From: Dromiciops gliroides
Taxonomy: Eukaryota > Chordata > Mammalia > Microbiotheria > Microbiotheriidae
Length of the DNA: 64,000 nt
Assembly: GCF_019393635.1 (NCBI RefSeq)
Contig: NC_057863.1
Span: 639,678,306-639,742,305 of the forward strand
Reading direction: 5' to 3'
Shown here: positions 1 through 12,848 of the stretch, one piece after another
Layout of the letters: each line of letters starts with the position of its first letter
Numbering within the stretch: position 1 is the first letter of the stretch
The notes under the pieces: model-generated
What the model was told of the DNA's origin: nothing
Databases searched by the model: none
Seen by the model: only the letters and a program-made list of their open reading frames with translations
Translations under genes and position numbers: made by a program

Positions 1-2269
1 TGTGACAGCTCCCACACCTCCCATGTTAGAAGGGGCCCATGCATCAACTACCGTGTTCCCCAGACAATTGGCTCAGGAGTGGGCAGGGAGCCAGAGGCTG
101 CTGACTTCTTCTGGGCTTTGGCTGTACTTTGTGCACAATCCTGGAGAAGCTGACTTATTTCTGATGCCCTGAAAGGCCTATGAGCCACTGAGGCACTTGG
201 ATTTCACAGCTTTATCCATGGGTATTCCTCTCCACTCCCCGCAGCCCAGCCCTTTAGTCAGGAGGTGGTACCCAAGAGCTGAGGAGGCCAGAAATCCACC
301 GTCCTGTGGCCAACACAGGAGGTCCTCTCCGCTTACCATAACCTCCCAGGGAAGTGGCTGTCCGGCATCTGTCTACAGACCTCCTAGGATGCAGAAGTCA
401 TCCATCCCCTCCACTTTGGACCCTCATTCTTAGGAAGCTTTCCCCTCACATCCAGCCTAAATCGAACCTCTGTAGCTCCCACTCACCGAGGCCCCATGGG
501 ACAAGTCCAACCCCCCTCCCACATCCACCTGAGTCCTCTTTTCACCTGGCTCAGCATACTCAGTTCCTTCAGCTAATTCTCTTGCTGTGGCCTCTGAGCC
601 ATACTCCATGTCAGATCCATGCATCTGCTTGTGCCATTCACCCAGAATATTGTGACCCTGGCCAGGGACCCCAACGGTCCCCCTCCTCCCTTACCAACCT
701 CTTTTTTGCTTTGTCTTCCCTCATTAGGTTGGAAGCACCTGGAAGGGAGGGGCTGCCTTTCTACTTCTCCATTGTGCCCAGTGCTGGGCCCATCATAGGC
801 CCTGAAGCACCCTGGACAGTTCTCCCCTGAAAGCTCTCCAGCTTATCAGTGCTGTTTTTCACAATCCCCCAGCTGAGTTCTGAGGAGGGCAGGCTGTGGG
901 GGGCTTGCCTCCTGATTCCTGGAAGCCCCACCTGCCTGAAAGCAGCCTGAGGTCACATTCACCTGCTGGCTGCCACCTCCTCTGCTGAGCTCAAAGTCCA
1001 CTGAACCCCACATCCCCCCATCTTATTCTTGTCAAGGTCATTTTTGTACCCATGATGACACCACTCCCCACTGAACTTCCCCCACCAGCCTCAGCCTGGT
1101 CCTTTGGGGCCTGCCTGCCACCCAGAGGGTAAGTGCTAAGTGCCCATGCTCTCTGAACCTGGTGAAACGGGTCCTCAGGTGTCACAGCTACACCTGTGGT
1201 TCTGACCCAGTCACCAAGAGAGGGCAGTGCAGGATCCTACAACAAGAATCCCACCAAAGAAAATATGGTGAATGAAAAGTGGAAGGAGGGAGAAGAAAAA
1301 TCCCAAGGTGTCTTATGGTCTAGTCTCTTGCTGAGAGCACTTCGCGGTTTCTACAGGGCACACGAGTGTGAGTTTGCCAAGTATGAGACCTTAGCTAAAA
1401 TTGAGCTAAGAATGGAACTGGACTGTCTAGGACCCTCGAGGGAAACATCAAGGGTCAGGAAAAATTGTGGCTTTGGGCGATCATAACTAAACTGCCTTGA
1501 AGCCGATAGAGCTGTAAAAAGCAGAACTGCAGTGGGGGGAGGAAGGAGGGGGAGAGAGAGATTCAGCGAGTTCTTTACAAAGGAAGGAGCCGGAGTTTGA
1601 AGGGGAGGGTGCGGATGTGGGAACTAGAAGCCTGACACCTCTGTCACTTGTCTTTTCCCCAGCTTGGCTGGCTGCCAAATGCTACCTTTTCCCTTCTGCC
1701 ATCATGGGCTGCTGAGTCATGAGCTTTCTCACTCGCTTAGTAACCAGGAAATATTTTAACTGTTCAAAGTGTCAATGTGACAAGCTAAAAGGATGAAAAG
1801 GCATCATCTTCTCTTGTGAGCTACTGAGTCAATTCTGCACATGGAGAAGCAAAATTAGGAGAAGAACCACAGCCGGTCCTGAAGGACTACAAGTACAAAC
1901 TGGACAAGAATCAGAAGCTCTTTAGATGCCAATAAAATTAATATAATTTGTATCTCATTCAAAGGGTATAATTAATGAGAATCAACTCATCTCAGGTCTT
2001 TATTAGCAGCAGGGGAGGAAACAGACATTCATAAAACAATGTTTTGTTTTTTATGGCAAAGAAAAAATCCCTCACTAATAAGACTGTTTGCATCCATTCC
2101 AAGGATCAGCACATCAAAACTAGCCAAGATCCCTATGATAAAATCCAAGCAAAAGTAACACACTCCAAGCAGTATGCCGGCAAATGTTTAACAAGCAGCA
2201 ATGACAATAACAAGTGGCAATCCCCCCCATTAGTTTCATCTCCATTATAAATCTTTTCTCCATTGATTT

Positions 2270-2420
2270 AAGTTTAGTCAAGCAACAAAACAATAAATCG
2301 AGCTCTGACTTGTAGCATTTGTCAATTTCTGACATGTAAATTGAAGATTTAACAACTGGCTCTCCAGGCCAGGACAAGCTGAACTCCACATCCCTGAAAG
2401 ACCCTTTAGGTGAAATTTGC
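2270..2420 (-). repeat. Old interspersed repeat, copy C
   Basis: GAGCTCTGACTTGTAGCATTTG and ATTGAAGATTTAACAAC match the 49,255-49,345 part of copy B. Confidence 0.45.
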
Positions 2421-2708
2421 ATTAATCTCTGAATGGGGAGAAAATTGGAACTCAATCCTGACACAACTTTCTGCATAAAGCCAACCTAAGCAGAGAGCAC
2501 TGGCTATCAGTGTTCCAAACAGGAAGCACTCAGTTAATGCATCTTCTGTGGGGCACATGTAGAAAATGTATTAGTAACGAGCCACTAAGCAGAGGTCCTA
2601 CTCACACATTTCTAAAATCACTGCCTAAAAGGATACATTGTCATGCTGTAGAGGTGGGGGGGGGGGGGGAGAGGGGCGCTTGCACCTCGGCCTCAGAAGA
2701 CTGCTCTC

Positions 2709-2850
2709 GGGGGCAGCTAGTGGATAAAGCACCAGCCCTGGATTCAGGAGGACCTGAGTTCAAATCCTGCCTCAGACACTTGACACTTTACTAGCTGTGT
2801 GACCCTGGGCAAATCACTTAACCCTCATTGCCCCAGAAAGAAAGAAAAAA
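2709..2850 (+). repeat. Marsupial tRNA-derived SINE (WSINE1-like)
   Basis: Full-length copy with box B (GTTCAAATCC) and the CTAGCTGTGTGACCCTGGGC core. Flanking GACTGCTC direct repeats lie just before and just after it. Confidence 0.9.
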
Positions 2851-3609
2851 GACTGCTCGCCTGGGGGTGGGGGGGCTTCTTATCACCCAGTCTTCTGATC
2901 CCATGTGCCGCTGACTCTCCTGCTCTTCCTCATAGCCCCCTCCCCTCTCTCTTTCAGGGGCCTTTCCTTGGCTCTCCCCCACATCTGGAATGCTCCCCCT
3001 TCTAGTCTCTACCACCTGGCTTCCTGCCATGCTTGGTTGAAATCCCCTGTTCCGTGGTGCTTCGCTGGCTGCTCCCTTCTCATCTCCCCCTAAGATGATC
3101 TCCCTGCACAGATCTGGTTTGTACCCATTGCCTGCATGCCATCTCCCCATCAGAATGTGAATTCCTTGAGAGGGAGGACTGTTTCTTTCCTTCTTTGCAC
3201 CTTAGAAGACAATAAATGCTTGTTGCCTGATGATCCAAGGAAGGTTCCAACAAAATGAGGAAATCTGCCTTCAATCTACTAAAAGCAAGAAAAAAGGAAA
3301 CTTTGAAGGACAGGCTCTTTTGTGAGGGGTGAAGGGTGGAGCTCTCAAGATCAAAAGATTATCCTTCACAGCAAAGGTTTAATAAAAAGCTAATACTTTA
3401 AAGTACTCATTCTTCCCTGCTGCCAACGGGGCCAACACTACACGCAGGGGCAGTAGCACTAAACCTCAAAGAGGGGGCCTGGCAGGAGGCCTCTGGACAG
3501 CACCTGCACCAAGAGTTCATCCTTTCAATTTCACCACACTATTCTAACTGTGAGGCAGGGGGCTACCATCCCCTTCAGGCAGCACAAGCCAAACTAAGAG
3601 GGGGTCTCT

Positions 3610-4010
3610 CCATTAGGATTTCAGAGTAGTTAGCACATGTATAACCTGTATCAAATTGACAATTTTTGCAATGAGGGAGGAGGGGAGGGAAAGAGGGAGA
3701 GAATTAGGAACTCAAAAATTTTAAAAACACATGTTAAAAATTTCCCATGTAGGGGCAGCTAGGTGGTGCAGTGGATAGAGCACCGGCCCTGGAGTCAGGA
3801 GGACCTGAGTTCAAATCCGGCCTCAGACACTTAACACTTACTAGCTGTGTGACCCTGGGCAAGTCACTTAACCCCAACTGCCTCACTTAAAAAAAAAATT
3901 TCCCATGTAATTGGGAAAGAAGTTTTTGGTTTTTTTTTAGAGTGCTTGCAACAAGACTAAGGGAGAAATATTTAACATGATTGTACATATATAACCTATA
4001 TCAGATTGCT
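3610..4010 (+). repeat. LINE 3' end fragment, split by a SINE
   Basis: Carries the CACATGTATAACCTGTATCA and AGAATTAGGAACTCAAAAAT motifs of an abundant marsupial LINE 3' end. I assign it to an L1-type family with moderate confidence only. Confidence 0.6.
3752..3898 (+). repeat. WSINE1-like SINE inside a LINE 3' end
   Basis: Full-length copy. A clear target-site duplication, AAAAATTTCCCATGTA, flanks it and splits the LINE 3' fragment. Confidence 0.92.
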
Positions 4011-4199
4011 TTCAAATACAAATTGAATGAATCAAATTGACTTTCAAATACAAGACCCTAGAGAACCATAAAAAATTGGAGCTGGGGGACATACCTGGGG
4101 TCATACAGTGGGCGATTGTCTTGTGTCTGAGGCCGGGTATTGGCTGGGATCCCCCTGGGTCCAGGGGTGATGATTTGTCCACTGTGTCACTTAGCTAGG

Positions 4200-5235
4200 T
4201 GATGACATCTTTAGGGTTAAATTGAGGGGTGAAGAGAATTCACTGGGGGAAGGGGAAGGGCAGAAGTGAAATCCTACATGAAAGTAACAGGAAAAGGCTT
4301 ATGGAGTGGGAGAAGAGATGGGAGAGGAGCAGGGCAGTAAATGAATTTTATCTTAAACTCATCAGAGTTGCCTCAAGGAGGGACTAATACACACATACAC
4401 CCAACTGGGTGGAGTAATCGGTTTAATCTGGGCAGTAAATGAGCCTAACGCTCATTAGAATTGGCTCAAAGACCTCAATCTCATTAGAATTGGGTGGAGT
4501 AATCTCTCTAACCCTGCAGGAAAATAGGAGGGGAAGGGGATAAAGAGAGGGGCAAAAGAAGGAAGGGCAGAGTCAGGGAGGGGACAGACAGAAGCAAATC
4601 CCTTTGGAAGAGGGATAGGATGAAAGAAGATGGATAATAGAATAAATATCATGGGGAAGGGAATAGGATGGAAGGGAAACAGGTAACAATAGTAATCATG
4701 AAAAAGAGAAAAGGGGGAAAATTGTACAAAAAATATTTATAGCAACTCTTGGTGGAGGCTAAGAATTGAGAATCAAGGGAATGTCCATCAATTGAGGAAT
4801 GATGGAAGAAGCTGTGCTATATGATTGTGGTGGAATGGTCTTGTGCTATTGGAAATGGCAAACAGGATGATCCCCGAAAAACCTGGAAAGACTAATGACT
4901 ATCGATGTATAGTGAAGTGAGCAGAGCTGGGAGGACATTGTGCATAATGACAGCAGTATTGTTCAATGAGCAATTGTGAATGACTTAATTACTCTCAGCA
5001 ATGCAATGATCCAAGACAATCCCAAGGAACTAATGAGGAAGCTTACTATGCACCCCCATAGAAAGAACTGATAAAAAAGAACACTTGTGGATTGTACATA
5101 TATAACCTGGTTGCAATCTTGTGGAGGGGGGAGGAAAGGGAGGGAGAAAAATTTGGAACTCTAAATCTTATGAAAATGAATGTTGAAAACTACCCTTACA
5201 TGTAACTGGGAAAAATAAATGTCTGTTGCTAAATA
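4200..5235 (+). repeat. LINE 3' region (L1-type, marsupial)
   Basis: Shows GGGCAGTAAATGAATTTTA, the TTGGTGGAGGCTAAGAATTG block, CCTGGAAAGACTAATGA and a 3' end TATATAACCTGGTTGC to AATAAATGTC. No open frame is left. Confidence 0.6.
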
Positions 5236-5440
5236 AAACAAACAAAAAAAGAGCGCTTGCAACAAGATTAATGCAGAAATATGTTTGACACAATTGTACA
5301 TATATGACCTACATCAGATTGCTTGCTGTCTTGGGGAGGGTGAAAAATTTGGAACTCGAAATCTTATAAAAACAAATGTTGAAATCTGTACATGTAACTG
5401 GGAAATAATAAAATACTTTTATGATTAAAGAAAATAAGTG
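5236..5440 (+). repeat. Second LINE 3' end fragment in tandem
   Basis: Repeats the last part of the same LINE (TTGTACATATATGACCTACA to ATAATAAAATACTTTTATGA), directly after the first. Confidence 0.6.
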
Positions 5441-6267
5441 CTGAGAAAAGACTATTCCTGGAGAGCTGAGCAGTCCAGATAGCTAGTGGATGCCTCTTCG
5501 AGATCTCCACCAGAGGGCCTGCAGAGTCCTGCGGTCTCTAACTTGTGCCACACGGCAAAAGAATTTCTTTAGGAGGAAGCTCAAGGGGAGGAAAACTGGG
5601 CCTTCCAAATCACGACTGTGCTTGTCAGCTTCCCTTGCTGGAAGCAGGTGTTCAGGAAGCAGCCTGCCAGGTCCTGAACCACACACCTGACTGCCCAGGG
5701 CTGGCCGTCCAGGCAGGGGGATGGCCCAAATGCGGCGCTGTACTGTGTCAAGAGAAGAGCACCTGAAAGCACCACTCAGAGCCTCCAGTATGTCACAATG
5801 GCCCAGCAAAACCAGAGAGCTAAGGTTTCTTCGAGACAGACATACAGGCCGCTGTTCATAAAGTAATCATGATCACAGAACTGGAAATGAAAAGGACTGC
5901 AGAGGCTGCCCAGGCCAATACCCCCATTTTACAGAGAAGGAAACTGAGGTCCAGGTGAGATCATGTTACCTTGCAGAGAGCAGCATGGGGGAGGAATCTA
6001 GTGATCCTGGTAGGCTTCTGGGATAGACTCGGGAGGGGGTGCTCAATATCCAAAGGGTAAAGAAAGGGTAGGGGGACACAATGGGATGATGTTACGTGCA
6101 TAACTGCGACACATTTTATGCACTGCTTCAGAAGATATGGACAAAGGGGGAGGAAGGCCACACTCGGGTGTGATGTTGACTTTCACAAAGCCTACAATAT
6201 TAGGGAGGAAAAAGGAGGAGAGAAAGGGGACCTGTGCGTGTGTGCACACGCCTATCCAATAAGTTAA

Positions 6268-6460
6268 TGGTTCTTGACATTTGATTCTCTTAACAACCCT
6301 GGAAAGTAGATGCTATTGTTACCGCCATTTTATAGATGAAGAAAACGGGCTGAGAGATCAAGCTGTGTGCCTGGGAACATACGACAAAGCGTCTAAGGCA
6401 GGATCTGCATTCGGGCCTTTCCAACTGCACTGCCCACTGTGTCACCTGGTTGCCCATCCA
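6268..6460 (-). repeat. MIR remnant
   Basis: CATTTTATAGATGAAGAAAAC followed by a decayed TGTGTGCCTGGG core, in antisense order. Confidence 0.7.
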
Positions 6461-7559
6461 TCCCTCTATCGAGTCTTTAAGTCCACCAGGACTTGGGATT
6501 CAATGGGCCGAAAAGGCATCTGCCAATGCCCCAAAGCGAGTTGGCGAGTTACTATGCTCCACCACCCTGGTTACCAAGGAGTGACAGAACCCAGCCAATG
6601 TAACCAGGTCACTCAGACACAGGCTGAGACACTGACACACCCTGAAGGCCTGCCCTCAAAGTCCTCCTGGATGACCCTCTAAGAGTGGATGCTCCTGAGG
6701 TAGCCCCTCCACACAATGGGGTGACTTCAAAAGCTGGGTCTCTCTAGGTCTTGAGGACCAACTGCCTCCATCTGACATGGGGACTTCACACTTTTTGACT
6801 CCAACCCAAGGCCTGGCACAATGAAGGGAGGGCAGCCCTTCCAAGTCTATGCCCTGACAAAGGTTTGTGAGCTTAGACATACCCAGCGGCTCAAATCTCA
6901 AGAACAAACAGAAGTGCAACAGATCAGTGGGCCCACCAAGCTCTCAAGCCCCTACTGACTGTGAGCTGGCCAAGATCTGTAGATCTACTGTGTGGTCGTG
7001 GCATTTGGAGGGCGTCTCAATCCAAAAAGCAATCACACCTGATGTTATAAGCCTGGGGATAAACCACTGCAGTGAAAGGATGAAATGAAGGCCCTCTAGC
7101 AGGCGACTCCTGTGATTCTCCCTCTCGGTTTACTCTGAATGTCCGGTAGCTCCTGCTATAGCATTTTTGTCTTTTGTTTCTGCTGAACCTGAATGAAATC
7201 TCAATTTCTGTTCCCCCTAATTTTTTATGGTGCAAAAAATAACGAGGAAGCATCCTGTGTACCTCCATTATTTGTACAATAAACATTTTGATTGAAGCAA
7301 GGGCCTGCCCCAAGAAAAATAACTTTCACAGGACCCAAAAAGATGCCAATAAACAAATATGGGAGAAAAGTTGGGTTTTGCCAATGGAGATCATTTGTTT
7401 GGGGAGAATTTCTTTGGTCTAACCCATTGATTCTTCCCATGTAGAGAAACTAATTATACCTCCATCCCCTAATCGGCAAGGGTGCTTAACCTGGGGCTCC
7501 CAGAGGTCTGTGAACTTGGATGGAGAAAAAAAATGCTATTTTAATTTTCACTGGTTAGA

Positions 7560-7770
7560 TGGTCATCAGTAGCACATCAGACTTTAAATGTCTGAAATCT
7601 GAATTCAAATGTAGCCTCAGATACTTATTAGCTGTGTGACCCTGGGCAAGTGACTTTACCGCTGTCTGCCTCAGTTTTCTCATCTGTAAAATGGGAATGA
7701 TCATAGCACCTACCTCGAGGGTGGTTATGGGGCTCAAATGGGATAATGCATAAAGTGCTTGGCAAACCAC
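7560..7770 (+). repeat. MIR remnant
   Basis: Sense MIR: the GCTGTGTGACCCTGGGCAAG core, then CTCATCTGTAAAATGGG and the 3' GATAATGCATAAAGTGCTTG. Confidence 0.85.
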
Positions 7771-8366
7771 CACACACACACACACTATCTATTCTGTCGT
7801 TCATCTCTAATGAAACTTGGCAAGAACTCTGGGGGTGGGTACAGGGGTTTCCCTAGACGGCCGAGGGGGTCCATGACACAAATGTGAAGACACCCTGTCT
7901 GAGGGAGCTGCCTGGGGGTACTGAGGATGGGCCTGGCAATGTGGGAATGGAGACTTTGGCCACAGTAAGTCACAGTCAAAGGGCCATCAGTACGGCCTGT
8001 GCAATCCTTTTCTGCTTCCACAGTGATGGTGGCGGAAGGAGTCGGTGGGTGCCGAGAAGCAGCCTTGACCCCAGCTACACCTGAATTGCAACTCAGTTAT
8101 TAGGACAAGTGAACAGACATGGAACTAGAGGAATGAAATGGCATCAATCTGGATGTCTTTGTCGTAAATGAAACCATGAAATAGAAGGGCCCAAAGGCCA
8201 TGAGAAACACTCCACAGGATGTCTAGCCATCTTACAAACAGGTCAATGAGAAAATCATGTCAATTGAAAAGGAATCTGAAACTACCAAAAGCATAGAGAA
8301 AAAAGCAACCAAGAACCTCCACAAGTGCAGGCCTGTATGTCCTGCCCACTTTCCCATTTCTATAAC

Positions 8367-8517
8367 TTTTTTTTTTTTTTTTGGTGAGGCAGTTGGGGTT
8401 AAGTGATGTGCCCAGGGTCACACAGCTAGTAAGTGTTAAGTGTCTGAGGCTGGATTTGAATTCAGGTCCTCCTGACTCCAGGGCCAGTGCTCTATCCACT
8501 GTGCCACCTAGCTGCTT
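8367..8517 (-). repeat. WSINE1-like SINE
   Basis: Antisense copy with a poly-T start. TCTATAA direct repeats flank it. Confidence 0.9.
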
Positions 8518-8519
8518 CT

Positions 8520-9120
8520 CTATAATAATTTTTATGAAAATCGTCAAGTCTGTTGGCTATTCCCAGAAATACAATGATCCAAGACAACTCTGAAGGACTT
8601 ACAATGCAAAATGCAATTCATCCCCAGAGAAAGAACTGATGGTACCCGAATACGGACTGAAACACAATTTTTTTTTTTAGTGAGACAATTGGGGTTAAGT
8701 GACAGAAGTCACCATGCAGGTAGACAAATGGGCCTTGTCACCTAAATGATAAAACCTTGTTGGTGCTAACATCTTGTGGTCATCTTCAGATAAGTACTAT
8801 GAGTAAATCTGACATCAAATCCTTTTCAGTATTTCTTGGGGTTTTTGTTTGTTTGTTTGTTTGTTTTAGTGAGGCAATTGGGGTTAAGTGACTTGCCCAG
8901 GGTCACACAGCTAGCAAGTGTTAAGTGTCTGAGGCCGGATTTGAACTCAGGTACTCCTGATTCCTGGTGCTCTATCCACTGCTCCACCTAGCTGCCCCTG
9001 AAACACATTTTTTAAACTTTATTTTTCTTGAAATTTTTTGTCTGTTTTCTTTCACAACCTAATGTGGAAATGTTTTACATGACTGTACATGTATAACTTA
9101 TATTGAACAGCTTGCCTGTA
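8520..9120 (+). repeat. LINE 3' end interrupted by a composite SINE insertion
   Basis: CCCAGAAATACAATGATCCAAG to AAGAACTGATGG before 8,657, resuming at about 9,008 with TGACTGTACATGTATAACTT. Confidence 0.6.
8667..8997 (-). repeat. Composite WSINE1-like insertion with an extra 140-base segment
   Basis: A 3'-end SINE fragment (about 8667-8703), about 140 bases of unique sequence, and a full SINE (about 8841-8997), all within CTGAAACACA direct repeats (8657-8666 and 8998-9007). Confidence 0.8.
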
Positions 9121-9129
9121 TTCTCCAAG

Positions 9130-9355
9130 GGGGGTGTGGTCACTCCCCTACTCAATAAACTTCAGTGCTCCCCCATCACCGGCAGGATCCAATCGCAGCT
9201 CTAGTTACAGCCTCACTTTGACCCGCCTTTCCATCTAATTTGCCATCACTCTCCCCCTCACACAATAGCCCAGTTGTTCCTCGTGCACACTCCACACTGC
9301 TCGTCCTTGGGTTTGCATCTCACCTCTGTTTCTTAGAAGACCCTTCCAAATACAA
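9130..9355 (+). repeat. L2 LINE remnant
   Basis: AAACTTCAGTGCTCCCCCATC and the CCATCACTCTCCCCCTCACA block follow the L2 3' order. Confidence 0.6.
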
Positions 9356-10351
9356 AGATCAATTAGTGGTTTGGGGTTTTTTCTGGATTAACCCACTAGC
9401 TTTATACTATAAGAACTATCTACATGGACAGAATGTGTGTGTGGGGGGGGGGGGCAGAGACAGCGAGAAAGAAAGCCCAAAGCAAATGAAAGCGGGGAAA
9501 TCAGCCTTCCAGAGAAACTCTCCATGCCCTCCTTGGCAGTGCCAGCCTCACCTCACACTGTGACTGGTCAGCAGAGTGCTCCACAGATTTCTTCCCTTGG
9601 GACAAGTCAAACAAAGTCTGCAATGTGTGAAATGCAGAACACCACCAACACTGCATCAGTTCATCCTGGATAATGAGGCATTCAGAGGGCAGGGCAAGGT
9701 AAGAGTGGAATGTCAGGATGCTAGGGGGACTTGAGCTAGATCTATTCTAAGCCTAAGTGGCCAATTCTGTGTGGGACCCACAGCCAGGTTTCTAGAAGGA
9801 GACACATCTATGTGCCCGTTACTATTTGGGGGGGCGGGGGTCTCCTCTGCTCTCTTGCAGCCACTCTGGAAATCTCTCTACAGGGACTTTTATGCCTGCC
9901 CTGAGTGTGGGTCAGTAACAGGGTTCCCTCAGGGGAAGTGCCAAGTCAATAGAAAGAGGTAGGCAGGAGACCATCATGGAGCATCCCCTGGCACAGCCTA
10001 AGGTAGCTCTGACATGCTAGCCAGGCCTCACAGAATGGAAAAGACCCTCCTTTTATTTCAGAATGCTCAGCACCTGACCCACAGCTGGCATTTAAGAAAG
10101 GCTTGTTGGACTGAAAGGGAGACACATGCAGACAGGGCGATGGGTGACGTCCCCAATACAAGTGTATGTTCCTTTCTACACTAAAGGTGCTGAGGAGAGG
10201 GAATGGAAAGAGCTGTCATATAACATGATCTTGAGGGTTCTGGAATCACAAAAGCACCCAGGGATTGAATCTGGGGAGAAGGTGATGGACTTGTTCTGAG
10301 GAAAAAAGGATTCCAGGAAGAGAAGCACATAACAAGAAAAACAGGAGGTAA

Positions 10352-10497
10352 GGGGGCAGCTAGGTGGCGCAGTGGATAAAGCAACGGCCTTGGATTCAGC
10401 AGGACCTGAGTTCAAATCTGGCCTCAGACACTTGATACTTACTAGCTGTGTGACCCTGGGCAAGTCACTTAACCCTCACTGTCCCGCAAAAAAAAAC
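10352..10497 (+). repeat. WSINE1-like SINE
   Basis: Full-length copy with an A-rich tail. Confidence 0.9.
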
Positions 10498-10946
10498 CCC
10501 AAAACAAAACAAAAACCCAGGATAGGGTAAGATAGAGGATGCAAAACAAAATGGAAACACAGGCTAAGAAATGAGTACGGGAGGAAATGGAAGATGGGGG
10601 CGGCGGCGGCAGGGCTTCTAGAGGGACTCAGGTGTGAAGATAAGGAGGCGACTCTAGAGTTGACACCAGCCACATGCAGTGGTCACCACAGCCCATCCTT
10701 TAGGCAAGGAAATCACTAGCAAACAACCCAAGGACTACGGATCTCCCGGAAGGAGGAATGGGCCGAGATTAGCCCTGACGGCCTGGGATTTGCCTCTGCT
10801 ATGGCCAAGTGACAAGTCACTATAGACACAGTGTAGGCTGATCTGCTCCCCACAGAGGACGGGCTAAAGGCCTTCAGGGACAACCACCTCTACACTCTCT
10901 CAGTGCTACAGGACAACAATGCATCCCTTTAATAAAGATGGAACAA

Positions 10947-11196
10947 GGAGCAGCTAGGTGGCACAGTAGATAAAGCACCAGCTCTGGATTCAGAAGGACC
11001 TGAGTTCAAATCCAGCTTCAGACACTTGACACTTAGTAGCTGTGTGACCCTGGGCAAGTCACTTAACCCTCATTGCCCCACAAAAAAACAAAAAACAAAA
11101 AAACCCAAACAACAACAACAAGAAATACTATCCACATATTAAAATAACTCATGGCATACCAGCATGTACACACAAACATTGAAAATCAAGATTCTC
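10947..11196 (+). repeat. WSINE1-like SINE with extra 3' segment
   Basis: The SINE body ends at about 11,104, but the 16-base direct repeat AATAAAGATGGAACAA lies at 10931-10946 and 11197-11212. About 92 non-SINE bases therefore sit inside the insertion. Confidence 0.82.
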
Positions 11197-11204
11197 AATA
11201 AAGA

Positions 11205-11420
11205 TGGAACAAAGCACCTGCCACCTATCATCCCCTCTGATCCTCACAACAACCCAGAGATACAGGTGCTTATTATTCATTGAACTTTACAGGTAAGGAA
11301 ACTGAGGTCAAGGGAGGTTGTGATTTGCCCAGGGGTCAGAGTTAAATAGTGTTTGGGGCAGGATTTGAATCCAGGGCTCTCAGATTTTAAGTGCAGTTCT
11401 CTATCCACAACATCACACTT
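11205..11420 (-). repeat. MIR remnant
   Basis: CTCACAACAACCC and GGTAAGGAAACTGAGGTC in antisense MIR order. Confidence 0.85.
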
Positions 11421-11462
11421 TAAGAGCTAGAAACTGAAAACCAAGAAGAAAAGAGATACCCA

Positions 11463-11613
11463 CAGGGGCAGCTAGATGGCACAGTGGATAGAGCACTGGC
11501 CCTGGAGTCAGGAGGACCTGAGTTCAAATCCGGTCTCAGACACTTAACGCTTACTAGCTGTGTGACCCTGGGCAAGTCACTTAACCCCAATTGCCTCACT
11601 AAAAAAAAAAAAA
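11463..11613 (+). repeat. WSINE1-like SINE
   Basis: Full-length copy. AGAGATACCCAC direct repeats flank it. Confidence 0.92.
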
Positions 11614-12734
11614 AAGAGAGATACCCACGTCAGGGAGTTACAGAGGAGAAAAAGGACAAACGAACACTTTGTGCTAAGGAAGAAGCTTTTTGGCCTCCAG
11701 GGAATGGTTGGTGAGGCAGATCCTAGGTACGTGTGAGGCGAGATCCAGGAAGGAGGAGAGGAGTGATTCTCTGCCCCAGGGTGCTGGGATGGCACCTCCT
11801 AACGATGGGGGTTTTCTGAGAAAATGTATCTGAGCCCGAAAACTCCCTGAGGTGTGTCAGAATGGGCAGTCACTCTACTTTGGTGAATCTGGAAAGTCAC
11901 AAAAGCACAAGGGATCGTGCAAAGAGAAACAGAGAAAGCCTTGCTAAAGCTAACTAAACAGAAGACCCTAGAGGTGTGGCTGTGTTCTTATCCCTGTTCT
12001 CCATCAAGGCCAAGGAATTCAGAAGACGTGTCTTATTAACAGCTGGCTAAGAAGCTTAGATCTAAAAACTGAATGAGGATTTGTGGAGCACAGCGTAACA
12101 TACAGAAATGACAGGCTCTTGCAAAGAGAGGGGGCGCATACCTAATCATGGTTAAGAATCCATCTGGCAAGAATGTTTCCACCTGGAATTTGGCAAATCT
12201 AAGAAAAATGGACTTTAAAATTGCCCACATAAGTCCCACGCTGGGTTCCAATGAGAGCAGCCAAAAGTACGAAGATGAGATATATCCAGAAGTTCAGGAG
12301 ACAAGAGCCAAGCAAGGAGCCAGTAATAAAATCCACGTTCTCACCATGTACACAAATGTGCAAATTATGGGTAAGGAGCAGCTAAGGGAGAGATCCATTT
12401 AACACATGGAGGTGAACAAGAGCCCATAACCAGTGAGACATCACGGCAAGACCTCCTTAACAGGACCATGGCCTGGAAAGGGTCTGATCTTATTTTAAAC
12501 AAACAATCAGGACAGGTACAATTGGGGGGGGGGGGAGGGGCGCCGGTGGAAGGAAGCTATATCACAACGAAACCCTAGAAACCGAAAGAGGCACAGTAGA
12601 TATCATCTGAGTGAAGACCATGAAAGAGAAGGATGGACAAGGGGAGGAAAAGATCCCAAGGCTAGAATGGACAGCCTTCAATTGCCTGAAAAGAAGCTAG
12701 GAAAGTACAAGGCAGAGAAGCCAAGAATTTCTTT

Positions 12735-12848
12735 TCCTTTTTTGGGTGGGGCAATGTGGGTTAAGTGACTTGCCCAGGGTCACACAGCTAGTATCAAGTG
12801 TCTGAGGCTGGATTTGAACTCAGGTCCTCCTGAATCCAGGGCTGGTGC
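12735..12848 (-). repeat. WSINE1-like SINE, head truncated
   Basis: Antisense copy that stops at the GGGCTGGTGC position and lacks the tRNA-like first 30 bases. Confidence 0.85.

Noticed and set aside
2120-2476. Minus-strand open frame of 118 codons
   Set aside because: It lies in an old interspersed repeat whose copy at 49.1-49.3 kb is not open in the same way; no protein family is recognised.
2710-2790. SINE tRNA-like heads as tRNA genes
   Set aside because: They have box A/B-like promoter elements but no cloverleaf or acceptor stem; they are SINE parts.
11484-11714. Many short frames with the motif [20 protein letters not shown] on plus or [20 protein letters not shown] on minus
   Set aside because: These are translations of the SINE in its two orientations, repeated across the window; not genes.
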